Shown: positions 1-12,290 of the stretch, piece after piece | Position numbering within the stretch: the stretch's first letter is position 1 | Layout of the letters: every line of letters begins with the position of its first letter | Assembly: GCA_014529385.2 (NCBI GenBank) | Contig: CM043963.1 | Span: 110,886,912-110,948,911 of the forward strand | Direction: 5' to 3' | Source of the DNA: Adiantum capillus-veneris | Taxonomy: Eukaryota > Streptophyta > Polypodiopsida > Polypodiales > Pteridaceae | DNA: 62,000 nt | Notes under the pieces: model-generated | Told to the model about the DNA's origin: nothing | Database searches by the model: none | The model's input: the letters and a program-made list of their open reading frames with translations, nothing else | Position numbers and translations under genes: made by a program

Positions 1-77
1 AGGTCGGAAGGACTCTAATTCAGGAGCCAAATCTCCTCCAAGTCCAAGGATGAAGCGACTTAGATTTTGTTCCTCTG

Positions 78-437
78 TCATGAGAGGAGCATATCATGGA
101 AGCCAGACAAACTTCTCACAAGAAACTTTGATAGACCTATTCCCCAGCTTGCATGAAAGAAATTCATCTTAGTGATGGAGTAGTCTAGGGGAAGATAGCG
201 TTCCTTGAGATGATGCTTTAACTCATCCCAATTTTGAGTCACCTCTGCTACTTGGCGAGATTGACAATTGAGCTTCCACCATGTTTTTGCAAGTCCTTCT
301 AGCTTGGCTCTCCCCATTATCCCTTGAGCTCCTGAATTGTAACCAACAAGAGCAAAGTAGTCATCCTTATTAATTATCCATTCTTCTAGTAGGGTAGGCA
401 CATCATCACCCGTGCCTAAAAATGGATGCGGTTGCAC
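78..437 (-). pseudogene. Ty3/gypsy-type gag fragment
   Basis: The 119-residue open frame resembles the core of the plant retrotransposon Gag family (Retrotrans_gag). It has the order F-x-G-T-G-D near the start, an LEEWI block, an AKLEGLAKTWW block at about residues 43-53, and a W-x-x-L-x-x-x-L-x-x-RYLPLDY block at about 69-84. Gag forms the virus-like particle that packages the element's RNA. The frame opens without a convincing natural start, and it ends well short of a full Gag with no zinc knuckle. It is therefore a fragment. A minus-strand primer-binding site at 1484-1495 lies upstream in the right direction, so both probably belong to one decayed minus-strand element that runs off the left edge of the window. 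Confidence 0.7.
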
Positions 438-1483
438 AGATTTGAGAAGGGCCTTGAGATCCTTGTCATGCCCAAATTCCTATACAAGAGCTGCAACAAG
501 CGCCGTTTGGTTTGGAACGTGGCACAAGGGTAACTTAGGGTGCTGGTGGTGCTTATGAATCGAGTGGCGTATGATCTGAAGCACTAGCTATTGGTAAATC
601 CTGAGCAGCCTGACTTCTTGTGAGTCTACATGGCATATTTTTATGGTTGTGACAAAAAATATCCTTTCTCTTAGCAATCGAGTTGAAAAACCTTTCAGAT
701 ATACAAGACTAGTTAAACTCTTTTAAAGATAGACTTTTCAAAAAGGTAGATTCTTTGTTATTTCTCAAAAAAAAAAATCTTCTTCTATTATGCCAACTAT
801 TACATCTCGGGGAAATAATTACTGATATAGGCTTGGACTTCTTTAGTAACTTCTAGACATCAAGTTCTTCCATCTCTTGCTTTGACAGTATGGACTTTAA
901 AGCCCTAAGGTTACCAATCACAAAAAATACAAGTCTGTGGACTCGGGAAGAAAGTGACTTGCGAGCACATATAGTTTCACCAACTTGTTTCCAAGGGTTA
1001 TGTGTAAATGGTCCACTAGGTGTTGTTCTCTGTTGTGGGTAGATAAACATCTTATTTTTGGAAAGGTTGGTTATTAATAGAAGATGTTTGCTTTCATATT
1101 CTATGGCATGAGAACTAATAATATAATAGCGGATGGGACCTAGTCCCAATTTCGCCCTCATCGTGGCCAGTCAAAGATTATTTAGAAGGTGATCATGGCC
1201 CCAAAGAGTTATTTCAGTTATGTTGCATTGGGTCTTCCATATTTGTTGAGCTCCGGTTGTCCCTTTGGCAAGAAAGAGGAGGTGAACAAAGTGTTCCAAC
1301 ATGGCCTCCTTTTGTTCCATAGTTGCTTCTTCCAATTTCTTTTGGATGATTTAGAATACTTCCTGTTCTTGATACTCACGCCATCTGAAATATTTCATGC
1401 AACTTGAGAAGTTATTTTTCATTATCTCACTCATTTCTACAAGAGTTAGCTAAAATCTTTATCTATCCAAGGACAGAAACTGC
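438..1483 (-). other. Leader and decayed gag region of the left retroelement
   Basis: Between the primer-binding site and the gag fragment there is no long convincing frame. Short frames on both strands have no recognisable domain. By position this would be the leader and amino-terminal gag of the same element, now eroded. Confidence 0.35.
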
Positions 1484-1495
1484 ACTCTGATACCA
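1484..1495 (-). other. Retrotransposon primer-binding site, initiator Met tRNA type
   Basis: Read on the minus strand the bases are TGGTATCAGAGT, one change from the usual plant PBS TGGTATCAGAGC, which pairs with the 3' end of initiator Met tRNA. The bases just before it on that strand end in CA plus two bases, as at the inner edge of an LTR. The LTR itself would lie at higher coordinates. Its far end could not be fixed. Confidence 0.6.
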
Positions 1496-1499
1496 CTTG

Positions 1500-4150
1500 T
1501 GAGGGCCATGCCGAGGACCACAGACTGTACCATCTCCAAACGAATATATTGTGATCTTCGACATCCTTCTTGCTTAAGACTGACACCAAGATAGGACTCC
1601 TCCTGCTCTTCGATGCCAACTCAAGGAAGTGATAACATTCACTTTCTCTCATATGGATTTTTTAACCCAAATCACCTTTGCTTATCGATCCCACTTTCCA
1701 ATCAAAGTCATCAACCTAACTTTGAACTCAACCTTCCAGGGTCACCCGGTGGGAGTTCTCTAATTCACCCTTGGTTCAAGGTCACTAATGCTTTTTTCCT
1801 GGTTATGAGCAAGCACAGCCATCAATGTGTTGCCCTAAGGTGAGTGTATTATAGTCTGCATGAACCCCTCGATCCCAAGTTTCTCTCACGCTCTGTAGAT
1901 CAGAAACCCATTTCTGCTCAAGACATAATTGTTAAGACAACATAAAATTGGGTTTAACTTTTCGACCAACAAATTAACCCTTCGAAATCCACCTCTCATC
2001 AAACCATTTGATATAAAAAAAATTCCAAGGTAATACTATGATACTAGAAAACAACATTCGAATCATGTCAAACCAAGAATACATTTCAAGCATTGGCAAG
2101 CAGTATGCAAACTGTTGCATACCCTTGCAAATGTGCATTTATCGCGTCGTTCCCACCTTTCTCCTTTATGGAATATTTTTACTTCTTTTTTTCTATAATA
2201 TTAGTAAAATTATCTAGTTATCTTTTAAGCAGTCACATATACTCCTCCAGGCATATCCTATCCTCCTCCCAGGACTCAGGTATCTTGTTTCCTCCGCCAC
2301 ATGTAGAGGCGGCATCTTTACACAAATTCCAATTCTTATTTTTCTTTATCTTGTGGGGGAAATACTTCAAGATAATCTAATTTAGGTTTCTTTTATATCA
2401 ATAATCCCGAGAAGAAGAGCAAAGGTCCGGCTGATGAGGACAATTACGGAATAGCCCCTTTAGGTTCCTAGACTTTCCAAGTTCCTTTTTACCAAAGAAT
2501 TTGAAGAGTTTCTTAATTAAATCACATCCTCCTCCCTTATCATGATCCCTCCATGGATACTTTTTCCTTCCTCTTTTTCTTATCGGCATCAGGCCTAGCC
2601 GGACTAGGTTGATTTCTAGACGCATCCGTGGGTCCATTTCACCCGGTCGAGACACACTCCCATTCAATCCCCATTTCTAGGGCAATGAATGAACCCGAGC
2701 TCAAAACATAGACCAACGATTATCAGTTCTAACCGAAAAGGATCATCTCCTGTTATATCCCACAGGTAAACACCTACGTCGGCCTTTTTACAAACACAAG
2801 GACAAGTTCACACATAAATCTCTATATTATGCTAGAGCTATCCACGTCAATCTTCTCGATAAAGTTTTTAATCCTAGTTTAAATTTAAATTAAGCTCCTT
2901 GAGTTAAAATCCCTTAATTCTTATTTTCTTTTATTTTTCTACTCAAACAAGACCTTAGAAATCAATGAATCTCTTGAAAATTTAAGGTTTTGTCTCGATG
3001 TATGTTTCAACTTAACCTCGACTTTGATGATGAATCTCCTTTCGGTTCCTTTTCATCATTTTCCATCCATGAGACATCTCCATGGAAGCGAAGGGAGTTT
3101 TATATTCAAGCAACTTAATCACGACATCCATGAAGCTATCCCCTTACTCCCCCCTTCGAATTTGCAAAACAAACTTGAAATGAACAATGTATATGCTTTT
3201 TTTATGGAGTTTTTTTGGTGTGTCAATGCGTGGTACAGACAAAACTTTGGAAGGCACCAACTTGCAACCTTGAGACAATTAATTAGAACTTTCTTTAAGT
3301 GCTTATGCAAGAGTGAAACCCTTCTATGCATGGTAGTGTAAAAGAAGTTGCAAAGTTCCTAAGAGTGGGCATACACATGTAATACTGTGGAGAGGATTAA
3401 TTATGTTGTTAGAAGAGGCTTATAGTTTTGAAACTTTGGTAAGAAGAAAAAGAAAGAATGACCGTATGGAAAATCCTCTTTTTCAATTAACTTTCTTTGG
3501 TTATGCTAAATTAACCTTCAAAACCTCAACTTCTCCTTGAGAAAGTTAAGTATTAACTTAATTTGCATTACTAAACAAAACCTTGCACATATACAACAAA
3601 CCAAGAAGTTATGTTTTTCTCCTAACCAAAAAGAATTGCTTAAGAAAATTAGAGAGCTTAATCGTGAATTTCAGTAAACATAAAAGTAAATCTCTTTCAA
3701 GAATGGAAAATAACAAGATAACCTTACCTTAGTGTATATATGGTAGGGTCTTCTCCTTGCTTTAAAAGACCAACAACGAAGTGTGTTGACGTAACCGGTT
3801 CTTTTCCACTTCACTTTGCTTGAAAACCACCGATTTGGCTATGGGAATAAAGAGAGGTTAAGAAAATTCAAGCTGTGGAAAGCTTGTAGGTTATGAGAGA
3901 AAAGGTGAAAAGTGTAATGACAATTTGGATTATGGTTATGTCTTCTCTTGAGGAGAGAGGGGTATGTAGGGGTGTGTGTGAAGGAGGATTAGCTTTGGCT
4001 TTCATAGCTCACTTTTCAGCTTGCACTTTCAAAATGTGTAGAGAAGTGTTTAATGAGTAGGGAGGGCCTCCTTTTAAGCATAATTTGATAAGAACCTTAA
4101 TTTATCTTTATAAGTTACTTTTGCATATCTTGATATTCTTTCTTCCTTTT
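1500..4150. other. Gene-poor region, probably LTR-derived at its left end
   Basis: The part next to 1500 should be LTR by virtue of the adjacent primer-binding site. The rest is AT-rich with only short unrelated open frames on both strands, for example 3024-3341. I see no domain, splice structure or second LTR copy. Confidence 0.35.
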
Positions 4151-4160
4151 CAAAGCTTCT

Positions 4161-4273
4161 CCAACAACCTACTTATACAACAAGCTACTTTTCAATAAGT
4201 GGCTTATGCAACAAGCTACTTTTTTAACAAGTGGCTTATGCAACAAACTGCTTTTCCAACAAGCTACTTTTTT
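4161..4273. repeat. Short degenerate tandem repeat (CAACAAGCTACTTTTT / AAGTGGCTTATG)
   Basis: The two phrases CAACAAGCTACTTTT and AAGTGGCTTATGCAAC alternate about three times with small changes, giving a unit of roughly 35-40 bp. It lies in noncoding AT-rich sequence. Confidence 0.6.
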
Positions 4274-4602
4274 ACCTTACCCTTATTCTTTTTTTGTTTT
4301 CTTATATGCAATTTTTTCTTGAGGTAAAACTAATATCCACTGCATTGGTTATATCCGCCCTCCCATGGTGAAAATCGAAAGTGTCTCGTGGGTAGCTAGG
4401 GTGCTTGAATATAGACCAAATTTACTCGATCGTATTCGAAAACTCGACGGCTTACATATTTCACCAAGAGTAAGGGCTAAGAGGAGCACCTTACATCTAT
4501 AAAACCAAAGCCATCAACAATCACAAAGCCTTCATCAAGCAACAAGGACACAACTTTACATACAAGTATTGGATCTACACTAAAATTGAGCTGCCACTAA
4601 GA

Positions 4603-5724
4603 TTGATCTCACAGGGTCTCAAGGTCCAGAAGCCACCCCGCTACACCAAGTCCGACTTACACATAGTAGTGGTTATGGTCATGGGACTGGTAGAACAAAG
4701 GGCCATCCAATGCAACCTCAAAAATTACATCTTAGAACATCTGGTCGAAGAAATATTAAAAGATTGTGAGAAGAACAAGATGTACATGAATGCAGGACCT
4801 GTACTCAAAAGGATTTCATATCAGGACCTTGGTATGATTTTAATCACCCGCCACCAACAGAGTCCTAGTTGGAGCGTATAAACTAATTCAAGAGTTTGAC
4901 CTAGAAAAACATCTAGAAAGCCTCCAATTCAAATGCCAACAAGCAGTGTCCTAGCTCATAGAGTTGGATGCTCAAGATGCCAAAAGAGAACACACAAGCA
5001 TCAAAAATAGAAAATGCAAGGTTGCAAAGGAAAATAGAGATCCTACAAGAGAACCAAAGAAATCTATGAGCTGAACTTGAATAGGGAAAAGAGAAGCAAA
5101 GGGTTTCTTCCACATTCTACAAGATCAAATTGCAGCCCACCATGAGATGCAAGTTAACCAACAACGCTTGGAAGAAGAGTTGGCAAGAGAGCGACAAAGA
5201 AATGCCAAGCTAGGAGACTCATATGATGTCGTGAAGCACACACTTTCAAAGCTCCTCACAATGCAAGATGTGCCTTCTCCAACCCTCACTTCTCAAACAC
5301 CACTAGCCAATGTAGAAGAGATCAAAGCATTAAAGGCGGAGCTGGCACGTGAAAGGTATGATCAACAAGTGATGACAAATGGCCATATGGCCATTTAGAA
5401 TAAAAAATATCAAGAGATCAAAGAGCTAAAGGACCACTAACAAAGGCACAAATAGATTTAACCATTCAAGCTAAACATCATGCACAAAAATTAAAAATTA
5501 AAGAGCTAGAAATTAGTAGCCTCAAGGATAAATTAGTGATATTTGCTCATCAAGAAACAACACAAGCCATAGAGGCTAACAAAGTAGACATCCCTCCAAT
5601 GGACCTACCAAGTACATCTACTAAGGGTCAGCTACCAGGATTTGAGAAGGTTGCAAAGCTTACAGATGTAAGAGAAGAACTAAAGAAATGGATTGCCGAG
5701 TTTCTAGACCCCTCTCACAAATAA
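4603..5724 (+). pseudogene. Decayed coding region with coiled coils, function unknown
   Basis: Several successive plus-strand frames look protein-like but are broken by stops and frame changes. The first (4603-4881) is charged with no known motif. The second (5147-5398) is strongly helical, with Glu/Arg/Lys-rich heptads such as EEELARERQRN and KAELARERYDQQ. After a TAG, heptads continue in the same frame (KYQEIKELKDH), and a shifted frame carries another helix (KIKELEISSLKDKL) ending near 5724. The TAG and following TAA are each one C-to-T change from Gln codons in a Gln/Lys-rich context. The layout resembles a structural or Gag-like accessory protein of a retroelement, but no homologous domain is recognised. 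Confidence 0.45.
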
Positions 5725-6552
5725 TTCATGCTATATGAGCTCAAGGTATTCGCATCTATAGCCTTACTAATGATAAAGCCAAATGAGGTGGTCAAACGTT
5801 TTGGCCACAAGATGATATCACTTGCATTGATGAAACAAAAGGTTATTCAATGGAAGAAAAAGCTTCTGTCAGCCCTCTCAGGGGGTGCACCTTTCATACT
5901 TATGTATATAGCGTGCATTCATAGAGCATTAAAAAAACCCCTTTTTAAAAATGTTTCAATATTTGATACACCCCTCTTGTGAACATTTTGGCAATTTTAT
6001 ATATAGTTGTAGTTAATCTAAAATTTTGACTAAACTCATTTTTATAATCCCTCTTGTATTTCTTTACATCAATTGAACAAATTGTCAATCACAAAGAATC
6101 TTGCCACATACCTTGACAAGTGGTAATTAAAAGCTTAGAACAAAGTGATTGTGCATATTAAACTCTTTTTAGACCTTTGATTAGTATCCAAATCAGTATA
6201 AAACAAAGTACTTACTATTTGGTGCATGATAGTTTGAAGCAACCTCCCCAAACTCTATTGCATATAGGCGCACACTTCCACACGTTAACAAGAAGAAGCC
6301 AAAGAGAGACATCTCTATAGCTAGATTCCCCTACAATTTAGACACGCACAACCCTATCTCTTAAAAGACATATACACAACACTCATAATTGCTTGTGGAA
6401 CTCAACTCAAGTCCTCAACCCTCAAGAATGACAACATATGCTCACCCAACCACCCACCAAGCCATGTGGGAGATAACCACATATGTACACACAACTCTTA
6501 TCCACACCAAAATTTCCATCTTTGCCACTCAAAAACACATACTCATCATGCC
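5725..6552. other. AT-rich spacer without recognisable genes
   Basis: There are short frames only (for example 5728-5982), with no domain. The right end runs into the GC-richer repeat copy A. Nothing further can be supported. Confidence 0.4.
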
Positions 6553-7690
6553 TATAATTCCACCTCCGCCTACTGTCGTCATAGGCCGCCGGACACCACC
6601 GCCCGCCACAGCTTCCAACCTCCATAATACCGCCGCAATGCGCCATTGGCACCGCCAAAGCAGCGCCCCAAGGGGCTGCCATCGCTATGCACAAGGATAG
6701 CTCACTCTCTCGCATGCTCTTCAAAGAGGTCACACCCTAGGTCATATAGAGTACACGCCCGAGCCTACTTTGCGCATATGGAACTAGCCCACGCCACGTG
6801 GCTGCCTGTGGGGGTTTGCCCTTTGGAGCCTTCCAAGTTTCTCAAAAAATTCCCCCACTTAGCTTTAAAAAAGGCCTTTTTTGCTTGCTTTGGAGGCCCG
6901 CCATTTGTTGCTCCCTTACCCGATGGCCGCGCCGCAAAGCCGTGCGCCATATCCCCACAGTGTCGATCCCGGGCTGTGCAAATCTCAATGCCTTCAGACC
7001 CTTTTGAGCTTGCTATCCAAGGCCGCCAAAAACAAAGAAAATTACCTGCATTGTACTCTCTAGCACCTGCCGCCAATTTCGACTCGCCATATCTTATTGA
7101 CCAAGCATCCAATTGACAAACAGTCGATTTGTGCTAACTCCACATGATGCATACTATCACTGAGAACCTTAGCGAGGCCAAAAAGATGCCAGATGGCGCA
7201 TCCTCCAATGCGGGCAAGTGGGCATAGGCTCGGCCCCTGAAAAATCCTTAAATAGCCATAACTTGTTGTCAAGAGCTCTAATTTGCAATCCAAGAAGACA
7301 AGCATGCTCCATAATTCAAGTTGTACGCATCTATCTGCACCACCTATCCCGAGCACGCTTGCCCGTCGAGGATGCAACACCTTCTAGCTTTGAACTGCGA
7401 TATCTTGAGCACCGGGGCTCCGTTTGACGAGCGGTTTGGGCCGACTTCTAGAGTACATTAAACACTACATTACACAGTACTGACTTGGCACTTTGGGCAC
7501 CTTGATCTCTCATCCTATCCGGACCATCCTTTAGCTCTTTTGGCCTAAAAAACCGCCTAAGACATACATTCCCGCTACCCTTTTTCTGCCCAGGACCTTG
7601 GTCCCTGCCCCAGCCTTCTGCACTGTACTTGCCTGTAGCCTTTGCTTGGCATAGACTACTTTCCAACTCCGACCAGCTTTGACTACGCCA
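6553..7690 (-). repeat. Retroelement repeat, copy A (uninterrupted)
   Basis: This block of about 1.14 kb closely matches 8250-8558 joined to 40509-41310. Shared landmarks are the CCGCCGGACACC-type start, CACGTGGCTGCCTGTGGGGG, AAGGCCTTTTTTGCTTGC, GCCATTTGTTGCTC and the CACATGATGCATACTATCAC segment. It is GC-richer than its surroundings. The other copy lies directly downstream of a minus-strand Tat-type pol, so this is probably LTR or 3' untranslated sequence of that element. Its undivided junction at 6885-6888 (TTGC) is the natural empty-site reference for the large insertion described below. Open frames inside it look like chance frames. Confidence 0.75.
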
Positions 7691-7740
7691 ACGTACTGAA
7701 TACGTACCGTACCTTACGTACCTTTCCACATTGTACCAAA

Positions 7741-8222
7741 GCTCCAAAGTCTCAATGACTTATTACTATGCAAATACTACACACAGCATTGTGAAGTACC
7801 AAGTTGGGAACTATGGGTACTCTAAGGTTAAGATTACCAAACAAAAAACACTACAAAGGGACATGATAATAGCAGTCCCATGGACTTGGTACTGAGAGAT
7901 AGTACCCAAGCCGTCTTTAAGTACCAAGATTGGTGCTTTGGGATGTTGGTCAGCTCTAAAAAACCATTTGATGAACTACCAAAGTTCCAACATCTCAATG
8001 ACTTGGTACTATGCAAATACTACACACAACATTGTGAAGTACTAGGTTTGGATATTTGGGTACTCTAAAGTTAAGATTACCAAACAAAAAACACTACAAA
8101 GAGACCTGATAATACCAGTCCCATGGACTTGGTAGTGGGAGATAGTACCCAAGACAAACTAAAGTACCAAGAGTGGTGCTTTGGGTGCTAGTCAGCTCTA
8201 AGTTTCAAAGAATTATTTGAAA
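7741..8222. repeat. Tandem duplication of a roughly 240-bp unit
   Basis: The phrase G(C/T)TCCAA...CTCAATGACTT...TACTATGCAAATACTACACACA begins at 7741 and again at 7984. The following 230 bases, including AAACACTACAAAG and GTCCCATGGACTTGGTA, are also repeated. The two units are about 243 and 239 bp, and a fragment of a third start appears at 8223. The block sits between repeat copies A and B, so it is probably an internal duplication of the same retroelement end. Confidence 0.8.
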
Positions 8223-8249
8223 GTTCCAAAGTCACGGCCGCTGCCGCTA

Positions 8250-8558
8250 GCACGCCACCTCCACCTACTGTCCATAGGCCGTCGGACACCGCCACGCGCA
8301 ACTTCCAACCTCCACAAAACCGTTGTAGTGCACCATCGGCACCGCCAACGCTATGCACAAAGAGAGCTCACTCTCTCGCATTCAGCCCTTCAAAGAGGTC
8401 ATGCCCCAGGTCATATACAGTACATGCCCAAGCCTACTTTGCGCATATAAGACTAGCCCGCGCCACGTGGCTGCCTGTGGGGGTTCGGCCTTTGGAGCCT
8501 TCTAAGTTTCTCAAAAAAATTCCCAACTTAACTAAAAAAAAAGGCCTTTTTTGCTTGC
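8250..8558 (-). repeat. Retroelement repeat, copy B, left part (interrupted)
   Basis: Matches the left third of copy A (6553-6888) up to AAGGCCTTTTTTGCTTGC and then stops abruptly where the 16-bp terminal repeat of the large element begins. The match resumes at 40505. The break is therefore an insertion, not divergence. Confidence 0.8.
8555..8558. other. Target-site duplication TTGC, left
   Basis: TTGC immediately precedes the left terminal inverted repeat and is found again at 40505-40508 just after the right one. The uninterrupted copy A has a single TTGC at the equivalent place (6885-6888), which makes a true 4-bp target duplication the simplest reading. Confidence 0.75.
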
Positions 8559-8574
8559 AAGACCATATTAGGTA
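8559..8574 (+). repeat. Left terminal inverted repeat
   Basis: AAGACCATATTAGGTA, followed by AAGTGGAAAAATCCCAATT. A related direct phrase, AAGTGAAAAATTCCCAAATT, occurs near 40420 close to the right end, which may be a subterminal motif. Confidence 0.8.
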
Positions 8575-9040
8575 AAGTGGAAAAATCCCAATTCCCAGGC
8601 TGGACAACTTTCAATATATCATGTACAAAATATAGAGATTTTGTCAAAAATTTGAGTTTTCTTAAGGTCTCATTCCACTTTATGCACATACAATACACAA
8701 TGAAAACAACTAAAATACCATGGTTTCAATCAATTGGATTATTAGGAGACGAGTATATTGCATCCATTATCGTTGTCTATGTTCTACTGTCCTACCTACA
8801 ACTTATCTCAACATGGAGAGCTTGGTTTCTAGGTCCACCACTTATCCAAGTTAATGTAAAAGTGACTCAAGGTTCACAACTTGTGAAAGCAAGGATCCAT
8901 TGAGGAATACAATCCACTTGGCTATTTTTCTTTAATTTATTGCATGTGACATTCAAGCAAGGTCCACTTCTAATCTATAACTTCTTAATTTGAAGCATGG
9001 GGCATACATAAAATATGTAGCATATGCTCTATTGCCTCAT
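8575..9040. other. Left subterminal region of the giant element
   Basis: Non-repetitive apart from one minisatellite core at about 8835 in the right-array direction (AGGTCCACCACTTATCCAAG), opposite to the arrays that follow. The open frame 8577-8903 has no recognisable domain. Confidence 0.45.
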
Positions 9041-10480
9041 AGGAAGGTTGGTTTCAAGGTGCACTTATCCAGGCTAGCCTATCTTAGAGAAATGATGGAG
9101 CTTGCTTCTCTCCTTGTTCCAATGGAGACTAGCTTGGACAAGTGGTGGACCTTTGCTTCTCTCTATGTTTCAATAGAGTTAGCTTGGACAAGTGGTGACC
9201 TTGGAACAAAACCCACATGTAAAACATATCATAGGTATTCCAAGTGATTAGAAAGATTACCATTTAAGATATAACCTTATAGGTTGGACAACTGGAGCCT
9301 GGCTTGGAGAAATGGTGGACCTTAAATTCTCTTCATGTTTCAATGGAGCTTATCTTGGAGAAATGGTGGAGCTTGCTTCTGTCCATGTTTCAATGAAGCC
9401 TAGCTTGGACAATTGGTGGACCTTTTCTTCTCTCTATGTTTCAATGGAGTTAGCTTAGACACGTGGTGGATCTTCAAACTAAACCAACTACTATCAATGT
9501 TTCCTAGCTTGGACAAGTGGTGGAGTGTTTCTCCTCTCCATGTTTCAATGGAGCTTAGCTTGGACAAGTGTTTGACCTTAAAACAAAAACCCCATGTACA
9601 ACATAGCATGGATTTTCTAGATTTCAATGGAGTCTAACTTTAACAAATGGTGGAGCTTGCCTTCATCCATGTTTCAATGAAACCAGCTTGGACAAGTGGT
9701 GGACCTTGTAACAAACCCCCCCATGTACAACATATCATTGGTTTTCTAAGTGATGGGAAGGAATACCATTCAAGATATAAACTTATAGCTTGGATAAGTA
9801 GTTGATTTTAAAACCAAATTGATCATCATACAATGAAATACAGGTCAGTCAATTGCTAAATCTTGAGACCAAACCTCCCATGCTATTGGAGATAATATAT
9901 TGGATAAGTGGTGGACCTTCCATAATTTTCCCATGCCTAGTTTAGACAACCGGTACACTTTGCAGCTATAAAGGTTGGACAAGTGGTGGAGCCTTGTTTC
10001 TATCCATGTTTTAATGGATCCTAGCTTGGACAAGTGGTGGACCTTGGAAAAAAGCTTCCATGTACAACATATATGAGGTTTTCCATGTTTTAATGGAACC
10101 TATCTTGGACAAATGGTGAAGCTTGCTTCTCTCCATGTTGATTTTGGAACTACCTTAGACAAGTGGTGGAACTTTGCTTTTTTACTCTTCATAATACAAT
10201 GAAGTATAGGTTGGTTACATGATGAATCTTAAGGCCAAACCTCCCATTTTACTAGAGATGATAGGTTGAACAAGTGGATCAACCTTCTATCATTTCTCCA
10301 TGACTATATTGGACAATTAGTAGACCTAACATATCTCTATGTTGTCTAGGGATGAGCTTGGACAAGTGATAGACCCTGCTTCTCTCTTCCCTTGGTTTAC
10401 TAGTTTGAAGACTCAGTATATATACTTTCTTAGATTCAGCTTGAACAAGTGGTGGACCTTGTATCCACAATCTTAATTCA
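9041..10480 (-). repeat. Minisatellite array L1, leftward orientation
   Basis: Cores of the form GCTTGGACAAGTGGTGGACCTT recur every 45-70 bp, separated by TTCTCTCCATGTTTCAATGGAGCCTA-like spacers. Relative to the arrays right of 20 kb the core is reverse-complemented. Copies are more diverged here than in the later arrays. The short open frames (many W-T-S-G-G or C-F-N-G strings) are translations of the repeat, not genes. Confidence 0.85.
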
Positions 10481-11227
10481 TTACAAAAAAGTATATGAAA
10501 AAATAACATAGGAATCTTGGTTTGAAGATCAAGCAATTACGTTCCAAATGCACATAATAATATATTTTCCACCCATAAGAAAAGAAAGTTAAATATGTTA
10601 TTACCAAATTGACAAAGGTAACGTCCAAGAATTCTAGCTTTGCATCTTGTCAGATCTAAATCTTCATCAAGGCGACATGCATGTATACATCAACTTTCAA
10701 GCCATTCAAGAATACATGCACTTAGATTCCACAGTTTTCTTTTCAAAGTCTTTTAGGTTCTAAAACTCTTTCACATAAAGTATGTAATGACAAATTCTTG
10801 AAGCAAACATTTGTGCCCAAGAAAAAGATCCCTCTCACATATTTAAACTCCATGAATTCTTTGATCCACACTTACAAGTTTTGTTTTGACATTAAACATC
10901 AATTCTCTCATAGTTACAAATAAATGCAACCTCGATATGAATTGACAAAAAATGAATTTCTTTTACTATATGACCCAACATAGGCCCCAATCAAATAAAA
11001 AATGAGTCCCCAAAAATTTGGGTGCACTCTAGCAATGCATCAGAGTCCCCTTACAATAGGATGCACTCCAATAGTACATTGAAGTTCCCTTAGAGTAGGG
11101 TGCACTCCATTGAAGTGTTCATAAAATTGACACACCTTTGTTTTTTTTTTTTTTTAAGACTATCAAATTATACAAATGTTGAAAGATACACACTAGAATA
11201 AAAAAAGCATCTTATGGCCATATTTAT
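10481..11227. other. AT-rich 3' flank of the first FCP1-like gene
   Basis: No minisatellite and no convincing frame. A short direct repeat occurs at 11021-11110 (phrases GGGTGCACTCTAGCAATGCAT, GGATGCACTCCAATAGTACAT and GGGTGCACTCCATTG) and a poly-T run at about 11140-11155. By position it is the 3' flank of the minus-strand gene. Confidence 0.4.
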
Positions 11228-12003
11228 TCAATGCTTTCGTATTGACAAGTCCACACCAAGGACATAATTTGTCTCAGAATCACTATACTGATTTACAATT
11301 GTGTTGTATGTGTAGACTCTCTTATCTCTTGCATACAACCATCCTACCAACCATGGAATTATGGTTCTCTGCAAGAAGTTTTGAAGTTGCTCGGAAGTTT
11401 GCCTCCACATCTTTGGAAATATAAGATATGTCCCTGGCATGTTCCACATCACCCTATATGGAGTGTCATCAAAAATTAAGGTATTGTTTGCATCCAAATC
11501 CTCAAATATCTTCCAAATATCACTCAAATTTTTGTGATTAACCCTTGTGAATCCTAACATGATATTTGGATTTTGGCAATTTTTGTTACTCATAAACACC
11601 TTGAACTTTGTATACTGCTCAGAAAAACATTTTTGTGTGATGCGTTGCACCCTTGTTAAGTTATAGCAACTCCATATCCATAGTTCAAAGTATTCAGCAC
11701 AAAAATCCAAAAAACTTTGTGCGTCTGGTCGCACCACATGATAAACTTCATCTTTATCCTTCACAAGTCGCATGTGTTGAGCCCAAGCTGGCATACAATC
11801 TCCATGTTTCATTTCAATTGTCTTGAGAAGAAACCCCTCTAGATCCAAGATAAGTACTCTTTTGATGTCCTTGAAAGCAAGTGGTAGGTGATAAGGAGGT
11901 GATTCATTCCTTGGATAAGGTCTTGGAGGAGGTTGAATGGGTAATTCAATAGTTTTCTTCAATTTATGCCAGCATATAGCCAATCCATTTTTCTGTAATG
12001 ATT
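11228..12003 (-). CDS. FCP1/NIF-type HAD-fold protein 1 (last exon, partial)
   Basis: The frame of about 250 residues has the layout of the FCP1 homology (NIF) domain, HAD-fold enzymes that in classical members remove phosphates from phosphoproteins such as the RNA polymerase II tail. Visible blocks are VLILDLEGFLL (motif I, about residues 43-53), an FELWIWSC block (99-106, motif II position) and LIFDDTPYR (169-177, motif IV). The second motif-I Asp of the usual DxD is Glu. Plant relatives often carry D-x-N-G there, so phosphatase activity is doubtful. The frame continues upstream to an AG acceptor (TTTAATTTCAG) at about 12004, so the exon starts near 12003 and the initiating exon is not found. 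A paralogue at 18181-19016 has its acceptor at the same relative place. Confidence 0.7.
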
Positions 12004-12290
12004 CTGAAATTAAAGAACAAGAACACTTAATGCAAACACAACAATAGACATGAGTTTTACATTGTCTACCCTAAGGTTTTATTAGATACCAAAATCCATA
12101 TATGATCTACTCATAAATAGAAAGAAAGTCAAATTAAAATCCTGACTCTTTTTTATACTACACTCTCTCTTAGTCTCAATACCATGGAGTTCAACTAGAC
12201 TTAAGTTAACTAATAACTACTACTTGTTGTTAAAGGTATGCTTGAAGTGCATAAGGCTTAACCAATGCTCTAGTGTAGAATGGGTATTTA
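12004..12290. other. Probable intron or 5' flank of the first FCP1-like gene
   Basis: AT-rich, with a good acceptor at its gene-side edge on the minus strand. No upstream exon can be recognised before the minisatellite begins. Confidence 0.4.

Noticed and set aside
6389-7427. Several GC-richer frames in repeat copy A on both strands
   Set aside because: The frames are not conserved between copy A and copy B (indels shift them), so they are not protein-coding.
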